Below the pieces are notes generated by a model. That model did not search any database and was not told where the DNA came from. It saw only the letters and a list, made by a program, of their open reading frames with translations. A stretch of 52,361 bases of DNA from an uncultured Selenomonadales bacterium. GTDB taxonomy: Bacteria; Bacillota; Negativicutes; Selenomonadales; Selenomonadaceae. Position 1 is the stretch's first letter; each line of letters starts with the position of its first letter. The position numbers and the translations under genes were made by a program. Below are positions 17,650-25,159 of this stretch, piece by piece. The stretch spans positions 1 to 52,361 of the forward strand of contig CALFJB010000010.1 of assembly GCA_937877565.1 (NCBI GenBank), in the 5' to 3' direction.

Positions 17650-18684
17650 CTATCCTAACGGGGGGGGGGCTTTAACCAATTTCATATCTTCAGCGACCAT
17701 CATTTTTACAAGCTCATTGAAAGAAGTTTTACATTTCCAGCCGAGAATCTTTTCAGCCTTTGAAGGATCGCCTAAAAGTAAATCGACTTCGGCAGGACGG
17801 AAAAATTTTGGATTGACATCGACAAGCAATTTGCCGGTTTTCGCGCAGTAGCCTTTTTCGTCAACGCCACTGCCGCGCCATTCAATTTGTATTCCAACTT
17901 CAGAAAAAGCCACTTCAACAAATTCTTTAACGGTATGAGTTTCGCCCGTTGCCAAAACAAAATCGTCAGGTTTATCTTGTTGCAACATCAGCCACATACC
18001 CTCAACATAATCGCCGGCAAATCCCCAGTCGCGTTTGGCATTTAAATTGCCCAAAGAAAGTTTTTCCTGCTTGCCGTTCATAATGTTTGCAATGGACGTT
18101 GTAATTTTGCGCGTTACAAAATCTGTACCGCGTCGCGGCGATTCATGATTAAATAAAATCCCGTTGCAAGCAAAAAGATTGTAAGCCTCACGATAATTAA
18201 CCGTTACCCAATATGAATAAAGTTTCGCCGCGCCGTAAGGACTTTTTGGATAAAACGGCGTATTTTCATTTTGCGGAGCCGTTTCAGGTATACCGCCGAA
18301 TAATTCGGAAGTAGACGCCTGATAAAATTTTGTATTCGGTTTAACTTGCCGAATAGCTTCAAGCAATTTTATCGTACCAACGCCCGTAACTTCCGCCGTA
18401 AATTCCGGCACTTCAAAAGACGTTCCAACGTGCGACTGCGCCGCCAAATTATAAACTTCGTCGGGATTAACTTCACGAATTAACGCGGTTAAATTGTGCG
18501 AATCTGTAATATCGCCGTAATGCAGAAAAAGATTTTCATTGTCAAGAAGATGCGAAATTCTCCCCGTGCAAATTGTACTGTGACGGCGAATCATTCCATG
18601 CACCTTGTAACCTTTGGATAAAAGCAATTCAGCCAAGTAGGAGCCGTCTTGCCCGGTTATTCCCGTTATCAGTGAAATTTTCAA
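17650..18684 (-). CDS. gmd: GDP-mannose 4,6-dehydratase
   Basis: 344 residues; converts GDP-mannose to GDP-4-keto-6-deoxymannose, the branch point for fucose, rhamnose, perosamine and colitose. Clear signatures: TGITGQDGSYLAELLL (NADP-binding), GDITDS, NLAAQSHV, STSELFG, YPKSPYGAAK (catalytic Tyr/Lys), HESPRRG and GDYVEGM. The natural C-terminus (MKLVK) is followed by KAPPPLG encoded by the C10 tract at 17660-17669, so the tail length and the link to the next gene depend on tract length. TTG start, with GGAG upstream. It lies between a methyltransferase gene and the dehydrogenase in one operon. Confidence 0.97.
   Translation of the reverse strand: MKISLITGITGQDGSYLAELLLSKGYKVHGMIRRHSTICTGRISHLLDNENLFLHYGDITDSHNLTALIREVNPDEVYNLAAQSHVGTSFEVPEFTAEVTGVGTIKLLEAIRQVKPNTKFYQASTSELFGGIPETAPQNENTPFYPKSPYGAAKLYSYWVTVNYREAYNLFACNGILFNHESPRRGTDFVTRKITTSIANIMNGKQEKLSLGNLNAKRDWGFAGDYVEGMWLMLQQDKPDDFVLATGETHTVKEFVEVAFSEVGIQIEWRGSGVDEKGYCAKTGKLLVDVNPKFFRPAEVDLLLGDPSKAEKILGWKCKTSFNELVKMMVAEDMKLVKAPPPLG
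17660..17669. repeat. Homopolymer tract (10 G on plus strand), gmd/dehydrogenase junction
   Basis: Ten consecutive G on the plus strand (C10 in the coding sense). C9 and C10 both end gmd within a few codons. C11 reads through into the Rossmann start of the dehydrogenase. This is a slipped-strand candidate; a sequencing or assembly error in a homopolymer is the main alternative. Confidence 0.8.
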
Positions 18685-18721
18685 TTCCTATTTTCTCCAG
18701 TCAAAAATTATTTTTATTCAA

Positions 18722-19492
18722 TTATTCAACCACGCAATAACAAGCCTTTGTATACCAAGGAACTTTTTTCAATTTAAGATTATTTAAGCCGAGCGTTTCC
18801 ATAACTGCTAAAGTTTCGCCCGGACAACTTGGATCGTTCAATTCATCAAAGCCAATAACACTGCCTTTGAAAAGGCGCGGTTTTATACATTTCAAAACTT
18901 TTTTTGTCGGTTCATAAATATCAAAATCAAAGTACGCCAACGCTATCATAGTTTCAGGATTTTTCTCAAGATATTCTGGAACAGTTTTGCAGGCGTCGCC
19001 TTTAACCAATTCATATTTTTTGATATGTGAAATTGGCTGATTTCTTTCAATGTTTTCCAGAATTTCGGACAGATAGGAAGTATAATCTTCCGGCAGTGAT
19101 AAATTGCCAACGCCAATCAATGGAGCATTGCCATCTTTGCTATCGACGCTGGGAAAACCTTCAAAAGTATCAAAGCTTATAATTTTGCGGCGGACATTGT
19201 ACGGCTCATAAATGCCTCTGAGAGTGTTGAAGAGTGCCGTACCCCCCCCCCATTGTACCCCCATCTCCATAACGACGCCGGGAATTTCTGTAATTAATTG
19301 GTACATACGGTCAAAGAAAAGGATTCTTCCCAAAGACTTTGGATTTAAAAACAACGTCAAATTGTTAAGAATTTCATCAGGATATATTGGCGTATTTTTC
19401 AGCAAGTTGTAAACTTTTTCTTTAGTTTGAACTTCTTCTTTACTTTCGTGAATGAAGCCTTGAGCGTTCGCTCTGTCAATAAAATCTTTCAT
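18722..19492 (-). CDS. TylF/macrocin O-methyltransferase-like SAM enzyme
   Basis: 256 residues resembling the TylF family of metal-dependent sugar O-methyltransferases. The SAM-binding region has EMGVQWGGGTALFN (about residues 77-90) and SFDTFEGFPS. YFDFDIYEPT (about 189) holds the acidic metal-binding residues, and FDELNDP follows. It probably methylates a sugar hydroxyl of the glycan. Its WGGG codons are made by a G10 tract (19242-19251 as C on the plus strand). The gene is in frame at 10 and would be knocked out by one-base changes. ATG start, with GGGGGA upstream. Confidence 0.8.
   Translation of the reverse strand: MKDFIDRANAQGFIHESKEEVQTKEKVYNLLKNTPIYPDEILNNLTLFLNPKSLGRILFFDRMYQLITEIPGVVMEMGVQWGGGTALFNTLRGIYEPYNVRRKIISFDTFEGFPSVDSKDGNAPLIGVGNLSLPEDYTSYLSEILENIERNQPISHIKKYELVKGDACKTVPEYLEKNPETMIALAYFDFDIYEPTKKVLKCIKPRLFKGSVIGFDELNDPSCPGETLAVMETLGLNNLKLKKVPWYTKACYCVVE
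19242..19251. repeat. Homopolymer tract (10 C on plus strand) inside the methyltransferase
   Basis: C10 on the plus strand, G10 in the coding sense, in the SAM-binding loop of the TylF-like gene. At length 10 the reading frame is intact (ON); 9 or 11 would truncate the protein near residue 90. A second run of five C lies at 19258-19262. Confidence 0.8.
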
Positions 19493-19502
19493 TTAAATCC
19501 CC

Positions 19503-20021
19503 CTAAATTTTTAAAATTTTATCAACAATATTTTTTATAATGTTGGTAACAATACGCGACCCAGAAATATTCAGGTGTGAGGCATTTCTAAAATTTGAAT
19601 CCGCAATATTTATATCCCACAAGTCAATAAAGTACATTTTGTCTTTGAACTTTGAAAGCAATTCACGAAATTCGGTAATGCTTTCTTCAGGATACGCGTG
19701 TCTTGCAGAAATTGAAAACGGAAACAGTACACAGAAGGGCTCAATATTATGCTCGTGGCACAAATTCAAATAATCATCCAAGCATTTCAAATTAAACTCA
19801 ACAGTTTTAGGATATTTCTTTTTGTAAATTCGGTACTCATTGTCAAGATCCAACCGCTCAAAATTCGTTATTTCAAATCGCTCGTTTGCATAAAATTTTC
19901 TCATTCCGTCATTATCAGCAAAATCTATCTGCGGATATTCAAAATTTTTAATTAAGTCAATGTGTTTTTTTGACAAAATTTGAGTCAATACGTTTCCGCG
20001 TTTTGTCCCGAAATAATCCAT
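19503..20021 (-). CDS. 3' part of SGNH-like protein interrupted at a G tract
   Basis: 172 residues from the first ATG after the break. The end has an SGNH/AlgX-like catalytic pattern: an Asp in the segment IDLWDINIADSNF and a following NASHLNISG, the D-x-H arrangement of GDSL/SGNH esterases and acyltransferases. Reading back past the ATG, the same frame continues without a stop to the G tract at 20137-20146, encoding GKPKFCIIGLAPYQFQ. With nine G instead of ten it would join the upstream fragment to make about 392 residues. As it stands this fragment has no ribosome site of its own and is probably poorly expressed. Confidence 0.65.
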   Translation of the reverse strand: MDYFGTKRGNVLTQILSKKHIDLIKNFEYPQIDFADNDGMRKFYANERFEITNFERLDLDNEYRIYKKKYPKTVEFNLKCLDDYLNLCHEHNIEPFCVLFPFSISARHAYPEESITEFRELLSKFKDKMYFIDLWDINIADSNFRNASHLNISGSRIVTNIIKNIVDKILKI

Positions 20022-20133
20022 ATTTTCGTGTCCTAAAATTGGAAAGTAAGTAACTTCGTGAAAATTGAGCGACTTAAATTGTAATTGCAGTTGGAATTGA
20101 TAAGGAGCTAAACCTATTATACAAAACTTTGGC

Positions 20134-20682
20134 TTACCCCCCCCCCGTATTTTCAGGAAGACAACTCGTCAAATATTCTAATGCCATTTTGTAGCTATAG
20201 TACATATCCTGCATTAAAAACGCCAGCGTAACTCCTTTATAGGGCAGCATTGTTGGAACGTCGAAACCGTCTCTTGTAAAAGATATACCGGTGGTAAAAA
20301 AATCTACCGCAGGCTTTTCTTTTTCAAGAAATTTCCATAGCGCGTAATAATTGGCGATTGTATGAATACGCCCGCCTTCAGGATATTCCAAAGAAATTGA
20401 ATACTGCCTGTCAATGTGATAATAATCAAGGTAAGATCTTATTATATCGCCCCAAATATTGTAGATAAAATATGTATCCTTGTAGTTTCCGCACTCCTTG
20501 CCAAAACATTCAATGGGTCTGAACACGCCTTTTAATTGTTCCATAATTTGCGGAGAAAATTGAGTTTCATCGCCATAAACTGCAACAATTTGAACAGCCT
20601 CCAAATTAATACTTGAAAATAGCAAATTCCAATAATTTCCTTCGCTGATAAGAACTACAGAAATTTTTTCCAACAATTTCAC
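20134..20682 (-). CDS. 5' part of SGNH-like protein, ends in a G tract
   Basis: 182 residues starting at GTG or a nearby TTG after GAGGTG. The sequence opens with a beta strand (ISVVLISEGNYW), has no signal peptide, and ends with TGGG immediately before a TAA created by the G10 tract at 20137-20146. I do not recognise this half alone. Joined in frame (G9) to the next fragment, it looks like the N-terminal part of an SGNH-type glycan-modifying protein, perhaps an O-acyltransferase or esterase. Deleting one G restores a single gene, so I read the present state as phase-OFF rather than two real genes. Confidence 0.6.
   Translation of the reverse strand: MKLLEKISVVLISEGNYWNLLFSSINLEAVQIVAVYGDETQFSPQIMEQLKGVFRPIECFGKECGNYKDTYFIYNIWGDIIRSYLDYYHIDRQYSISLEYPEGGRIHTIANYYALWKFLEKEKPAVDFFTTGISFTRDGFDVPTMLPYKGVTLAFLMQDMYYSYKMALEYLTSCLPENTGGG
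20137..20146. repeat. Homopolymer tract (10 C on plus strand) splitting the SGNH-like gene
   Basis: G10 in the coding sense. G10 gives a stop at once, G11 a stop about six codons on, and G9 a continuous frame into 19503. This is the clearest of three candidate phase-variation tracts, all 10 nt long. Confidence 0.85.
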
Positions 20683-20688
20683 CTCGTT

Positions 20689-21594
20689 TTATTGCAGTTG
20701 TTTAACAAGCTCCTTAACTTTAGCAACAATCATTTCAACCGTTGGAACTTCATTGTAGCAATTTGGGTTAGTGGTTTTAATTTTGTCCTGCACGCCCAAA
20801 ACGTCAACATAAGCACCTTTTGACAATTTAATTAATCTATAGGCGTATGCTTCGGCGGCACCGCAAATTTCACGTCCGGAGTCAACAACTAATCCAAGCG
20901 GAACTTTTTGCAGATACGGTGCGTACTTTTCAACGTTAAAAGGCTTCAGCCAAAGTATATTGAAAATGTTAGCCTTGATACCGTCCTGCTCAAGAATTTT
21001 TTTTGCCTCAAAAATACGTTGCCTGCAAACTGAAATTCCCCAAATATTAATGTCAGCATCCGGCGTTATAAAATCCGGCATTTCGTCAACATTATTAAAA
21101 GTGTCCCGAAATTCGCTTACATAATACGGCACGTCGTCATTTAAAAAACTTTTCCAAACTTCTTGATATTCGTCGGGCGTGCAAGGGGCGGCAACTTTAA
21201 TTCCGGAAAAGTGCATAAACAAACTGTGCAAAACGTTTGAATGTGTGGCGTCAAAATGGTCGTTTGCCAACGCGCGAATGAATACAGGAGCAGTTAAGCC
21301 GTGCATTTCTTTCACTACAGCGGCGAAGTAAATAAACGGACTGCCATTCATCAACATAAAATCTTGAAAACGTACAACAAAAACCGGGCGGCGTCCTGCC
21401 AATGCACAGCCAACCGCAATATCAGCTCCGCCAATTTCCGTCATCGGCAAATCTACAACATTTTTACTTTCGGGGATAGTTCCTGCCACGCCGCCGGGGT
21501 CTGAAACACATTCGCCCAAAAGAATACCGTTATTTTGATTTAAATGCACGTCCAAAATTTGTTTTATGGTGTCCCTCAAAGATAACTTTTCCAT
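20689..21594 (-). CDS. Transketolase/E1-beta-like subunit of a thiamine enzyme
   Basis: 301 residues matching the beta (pyrimidine-binding plus C-terminal) half of 2-oxoacid dehydrogenase E1/transketolase enzymes. It has the acidic TPP-activating segment (LPMTEIGGADIAVGCALAG), VVRFQDFM and, late, VDSGREICGAAEAYAY. It pairs with the alpha-like gene upstream, overlapping it by 19 nt, and starts at ATG after GGAGG. No E2/E3 lipoyl genes are nearby, so acyl-CoA formation is unlikely; carboligation, decarboxylation or two-carbon transfer in sugar synthesis fits better. Substrate unknown. Confidence 0.85.
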   Translation of the reverse strand: MEKLSLRDTIKQILDVHLNQNNGILLGECVSDPGGVAGTIPESKNVVDLPMTEIGGADIAVGCALAGRRPVFVVRFQDFMLMNGSPFIYFAAVVKEMHGLTAPVFIRALANDHFDATHSNVLHSLFMHFSGIKVAAPCTPDEYQEVWKSFLNDDVPYYVSEFRDTFNNVDEMPDFITPDADINIWGISVCRQRIFEAKKILEQDGIKANIFNILWLKPFNVEKYAPYLQKVPLGLVVDSGREICGAAEAYAYRLIKLSKGAYVDVLGVQDKIKTTNPNCYNEVPTVEMIVAKVKELVKQLQ

Positions 21595-22463
21595 AATTCC
21601 TCCATTTGATTGGCTATAACTTTTTCAATGTTCGCTATTTCATTTTCATATCCGAGCGCAGTTAACTTTTCTTTTAAAATTAAGTACCTGTCCCAAGCCG
21701 GCGGCGAATCAATTCCTATTCCGGCGTGCCAATAATTTCGACAAACGCGCACATTTATAAGAGCCGGTAAATTGTCTTCAAACTTTTCTATAAGTTTCAT
21801 AATTGTAAAAGGATCGTCCGAACAGTCCACAGATTGAATACCGAACCCGTTGCAAACGTCCGCCAATTCCCATGAACGCCTTTTTTCTTTCGGCGACAAA
21901 ACAGAAAGCTCGTTATCTGTGCACACAAATAAAACCGGCAATTTGTGAGTAGCGGCAAATCCAAACGCTTCAAGCGCGTAATCTTCTTCGGCGGCTCCAT
22001 CTCCAAAAAGGCACAAAGTCTTTTTGCGGTTGCCTAACGCCATACCCACGCCTACAGAAACATTTTCGCCAATCAAGCCGGTATGAGCATACATGTCAAT
22101 TCCGTTTTCGTGTATCTGAAACGCGCCGCCAATTTTTCCGCCGCAACAGCCGCTATCTAAGCAAAGCATTTCATCAACGAGTTTTTTTACATCCCCGCCC
22201 AAAGATAAAAATGTGTCCATCGTTCGGTGTTGAGTAAAAATTTGATAATCGCTTGCTACTTCGGAAATGGCGGCTGCAACTGCTTCTTGACCGGACGACA
22301 TATGAACTTTGACTTTTATTTTGTTGTCTTTGTTAATTTTTGCCAAATAATCTTCAAATATACGCGACTTCGCCATTTTGCGAAAAATATTTAATTTCAC
22401 GTCGTCGGAAAATTCATTTATCGCCGCGTTGTCAACATTAAAATTTTCGCTATGTTTATTCAT
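21576..22463 (-). CDS. E1-alpha-like subunit of a thiamine enzyme
   Basis: About 295 residues. The thiamine diphosphate motif is visible as FGDGAAEED at about residues 150-158, ending CTDN about 25 residues later. HMSSGQEAVAAA and GGKIGGAFQ further match the alpha subunit of pyruvate/acetoin dehydrogenase E1. ATG 22463 is chosen because GGAGAG precedes it and the ATGA overlaps the stop of the upstream epimerase. It forms an alpha/beta pair with the downstream gene and belongs to the six-gene module with a dehydroquinate-synthase-like enzyme. Confidence 0.85.
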   Translation of the reverse strand: MNKHSENFNVDNAAINEFSDDVKLNIFRKMAKSRIFEDYLAKINKDNKIKVKVHMSSGQEAVAAAISEVASDYQIFTQHRTMDTFLSLGGDVKKLVDEMLCLDSGCCGGKIGGAFQIHENGIDMYAHTGLIGENVSVGVGMALGNRKKTLCLFGDGAAEEDYALEAFGFAATHKLPVLFVCTDNELSVLSPKEKRRSWELADVCNGFGIQSVDCSDDPFTIMKLIEKFEDNLPALINVRVCRNYWHAGIGIDSPPAWDRYLILKEKLTALGYENEIANIEKVIANQMEELWKSYL

Positions 22464-23422
22464 TCTCTCTCCATACATTCTGCACAAAGTAATTTTAAAC
22501 CTTGTTCCATAGAAATTTTTTGCTGCCAACCGATTTTATTTAATTTTTCGGTTGAGCAAATTCTGTTAGCCAAATTTTCTTTTCTGTCAGCATTAAATTT
22601 TATTTCGCCGTTATAATCGACGATTTTACAAATTTTTTTAACGATACTGCTCCAAGATTCGGGCTGATTAGTAGCAATATTAATTGGCGCGGTATAATCT
22701 TCGTAACTTTGCATTACTTTAATAATCGCGTCGGCGCAGTCATCTACATGCAAAAATTGCTTTAACGCTTTACCTTCGCCGAAAACGTCCAAATACAAAG
22801 AATTTTCGCCTTTCAGTTTGGCGTTGCATATCGACTGAACCATTTTTTCCAAAAAATAAAGATTTTTCCTGTCTTTAAAACCGCCGTATATGTGAGTCGG
22901 AAGAGCATAAACGAATTTGCAATTATACTGTTCGTGATAGTATTGGCACAACTTTAAGCCAACATATTTTCCCAAAACTGCCGCTTCCATAGATTTTTTG
23001 TATTCGCTCAAATTTGGGCGTTCCAATAAATCTTCCGTCAAAGGCTCATTGTGTAAATCGTTCCACGGGTAAAGCATTGCACTTCCCAAAAAGACGCCTT
23101 TAGTCACTTCATATTTTTGGGCAAATTCCATCACGTTGCACAACATAAGTAAATTATTTTGCAATTCGTCGGCAGTTTTCCGCGCCGTATCTTCAAAATC
23201 TGTAACCGTCTTTACCGCACAAAAAAAAATATATTCCGGTCTGTTAATCTCAAAAAAATTTTTCACTGCATTTTGGTCTGTCAATTCCAAAACTTTATGT
23301 GTACAATCAATAACGTTTGTGTAGCCGGAATTTTTTAATTGTGCAGATATTGCTTTACCGATAAGCCCTCCGGCACCAAAAATTGAAATTCTTGCCGTTG
23401 TTTCCATATTAACACCTGACAT
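22460..23422 (-). CDS. Divergent GDP-fucose-synthase-like SDR
   Basis: 320 residues with a Rossmann fold (FGAGGLIGKA at about 15-24) and overall resemblance to GDP-L-fucose synthase (THIYGG, GEGKALKQFLHVDD, IGWQQKISMEQGLK). The catalytic positions are not conserved: the epimerase Cys region reads SAMLYP, and the YxxxK region reads EAAVLGKYVG, with Ala for Tyr although the Lys remains. It may do a single step such as epimerisation or reduction by other residues, or bind a sugar without catalysis. ATG 23407, with AGGTG 5 nt before it, is an alternative start. It overlaps the E1-alpha start by ATGA. Confidence 0.8.
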   Translation of the reverse strand: MSGVNMETTARISIFGAGGLIGKAISAQLKNSGYTNVIDCTHKVLELTDQNAVKNFFEINRPEYIFFCAVKTVTDFEDTARKTADELQNNLLMLCNVMEFAQKYEVTKGVFLGSAMLYPWNDLHNEPLTEDLLERPNLSEYKKSMEAAVLGKYVGLKLCQYYHEQYNCKFVYALPTHIYGGFKDRKNLYFLEKMVQSICNAKLKGENSLYLDVFGEGKALKQFLHVDDCADAIIKVMQSYEDYTAPINIATNQPESWSSIVKKICKIVDYNGEIKFNADRKENLANRICSTEKLNKIGWQQKISMEQGLKLLCAECMERE

Positions 23423-23437
23423 TTACATAATCCCAAT

Positions 23438-24496
23438 TTAAACAAAATTTTCTTTCAAAAAAATCACTGCGTCATTAATTTCATTTTCGGTAACGTCGTT
23501 CACTCTTTTTAATGAAAAGTCGCCTTGCAAAAGTACAGCATTTATCCCGTTGCCTAATTGTTTTTTATCTTTGCGAATAGCTGACATAACGAGCGGCATT
23601 TCAACCATTTCCGGTTTTAATTTCAAATTAACTACCTTATGCACCAATTTTTCAATTCGTTCAATTAAATTTGCGTCAATGGAATAACGCTTAGCCGAAA
23701 TTCTATTTGCAACAACTACACCGAGTGCAACCGCCGTACCGTGCGGAATTTCAAAATTGCTTGACACTTCAAAGGCGTGTCCGAAAGTATGTCCGAAATT
23801 TAACAGTACGCGCTCATTTTTATCAAATTCATCATTTTCAATGTAGACTTTTTTAAATTTTAAAGAGTCCACAATAAAATCATTAAGCGTCATTGGATTT
23901 CTTGACAACAGCGGTTCCAAATGACGTTCAATATTATCAACTCCGCCTTTATTATGTTGCATGACGCTGAATTTTAAAATTTCACCAAGCCCGCTTAAAA
24001 AATCTTTTTCGTCAAGAGTTTTAAATAACGCCGAGTCAATGAAAATTTCGTTTGGAGGATAAAAAGTACCAAGCAAATTTTTAAAGCCTTGACAGTTTAA
24101 AGAAGTTTTACTTCCTATGCAACTGTCACAAGCCGCCAAAAGTGTCGAATGATAAAACGTCCAAGAAATTCCACGATACAAAACATTTGCTACAAAGCCG
24201 GTAACATCTTGAACAATTCCCCCGCCAATGGAAACCAATTTTGTATTTCTTTTTGACGGCATATTTGTCATTGTCTTGCAAATTTCTATAACGCTGTCGA
24301 TGCTTTTATTGTTTTCTTTGGATTCCAATCTAAAAAGTCTGTTGTTCGGGATAAAGTCAAAATTATTTCGATATAAATTGTAAACTTTATCATCAACAAC
24401 ATAGTAAGTATTATCCGAATGAAATTTTTTCATATTTTCACTAAATGAATCTATGACTTCAACCGAATAATTTTTCAGTGCAGATTTAATAATCAT
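23438..24496 (-). CDS. 3-dehydroquinate-synthase-like sugar phosphate cyclase
   Basis: 352 residues, the usual DHQS length. NAD site SIGGGIVQDVTGFVA (about 89-103); STLLAACDSCIGSKTSLN; the metal Glu/Lys in GEILKF (about 191); RVLLNFGHTFGHA (about 231-243) with both His; HGTAVALG; and KDKKQ. All catalytic residues I can align are kept, so an NAD-dependent, metal-dependent cyclisation of a ketose phosphate-like substrate is expected. Location in a glycan operon beside an aldolase and thiamine enzymes argues against the shikimate pathway and for a dedicated sugar or cyclitol precursor, though a housekeeping aroB elsewhere cannot be checked here. The ATGA start overlaps the SDR stop. Confidence 0.88.
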   Translation of the reverse strand: MIIKSALKNYSVEVIDSFSENMKKFHSDNTYYVVDDKVYNLYRNNFDFIPNNRLFRLESKENNKSIDSVIEICKTMTNMPSKRNTKLVSIGGGIVQDVTGFVANVLYRGISWTFYHSTLLAACDSCIGSKTSLNCQGFKNLLGTFYPPNEIFIDSALFKTLDEKDFLSGLGEILKFSVMQHNKGGVDNIERHLEPLLSRNPMTLNDFIVDSLKFKKVYIENDEFDKNERVLLNFGHTFGHAFEVSSNFEIPHGTAVALGVVVANRISAKRYSIDANLIERIEKLVHKVVNLKLKPEMVEMPLVMSAIRKDKKQLGNGINAVLLQGDFSLKRVNDVTENEINDAVIFLKENFV

Positions 24497-25155
24497 TGAA
24501 CAGTATACCCTCCGTCAATAACAATTTTTTGCCCTGTAATATAAGTATTTTCAAAGCTTCCAAGAAAATAAACTAACTTTGCAATTTCTTCAGGTTTAGC
24601 CATTCTGCCGAGAGGAATTTGCTTTTCTATTTGTGAAATTTCTTCGGCGGTATTATTTTTCTTTGTAAGTTCGGTAAGCGTAAATCCGGGACAGACGGTA
24701 TTTACCAATATTGATGATTCAGCCAATTCCAAAGCTAACGCGTTTGTAATTCCGTGCAGGCCGTTTTTGGCGGCAGAATATAAACTGCGCCCGCTTTTTG
24801 AAACAACCGCCCAAATTGAGCCAATATTTACGATTCTGCCGCACGCGCTTTTTTTCAAACGCGGAATAGTTCCACGTAACAATAAAATTGGTGAATACAA
24901 ATCAACCGTCAACATTTCTTGAATATCTTCAACGCTTGCAGAATCTAAATTTGTTATCGTGTTAATTCCGGCGTTGTTTATGACAGTATCCAGCGGAACA
25001 TTTTTATTCTGCGCGATATAATTTTCTACAGATTCTTGAGAATTTAAATCCAATTCGCTATGAGTAGGAATTTCAAGTTCATAGCCGCGATTTTTGAAAA
25101 ATTCAGCCGTCGCCTTACCAATTCCCTTACTTGCACCTGTGATAAGGACTCTCAT
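24493..25155 (-). CDS. Short-chain dehydrogenase/reductase (FabG-like)
   Basis: About 220 residues of the classical SDR family: TGASKGIGKATAEFF (residues 6-20), NNAG (about 73), catalytic Ser in NIGSIW and YSAAKNG (Tyr and Lys), VNTVCPGFT, and C-terminal GQKIVIDGGY. It should reduce or oxidise a keto group with NAD(P)H. ATG 25155 is preferred over the upstream in-frame TTG because it follows GGTGATGG and lies 4 nt after the aldolase stop. It is the second gene of the operon and presumably acts on the aldolase or cyclase product. Confidence 0.9.
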   Translation of the reverse strand: MRVLITGASKGIGKATAEFFKNRGYELEIPTHSELDLNSQESVENYIAQNKNVPLDTVINNAGINTITNLDSASVEDIQEMLTVDLYSPILLLRGTIPRLKKSACGRIVNIGSIWAVVSKSGRSLYSAAKNGLHGITNALALELAESSILVNTVCPGFTLTELTKKNNTAEEISQIEKQIPLGRMAKPEEIAKLVYFLGSFENTYITGQKIVIDGGYTVQ

Positions 25156-25159
25156 ACCA

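Noticed and set aside
17660..20146. The three 10-nt G/C tracts as pure sequencing artefact
   Set aside because: Not fully excluded, but one tract is in frame in a conserved loop and another gives a perfect continuous gene with a one-base change, which fits biology at least as well.
23438..24496. Housekeeping aroB of the shikimate pathway
   Set aside because: No shikimate gene is nearby and the gene is translationally coupled inside a glycan operon; a dedicated cyclase is more likely, though this needs the rest of the genome.
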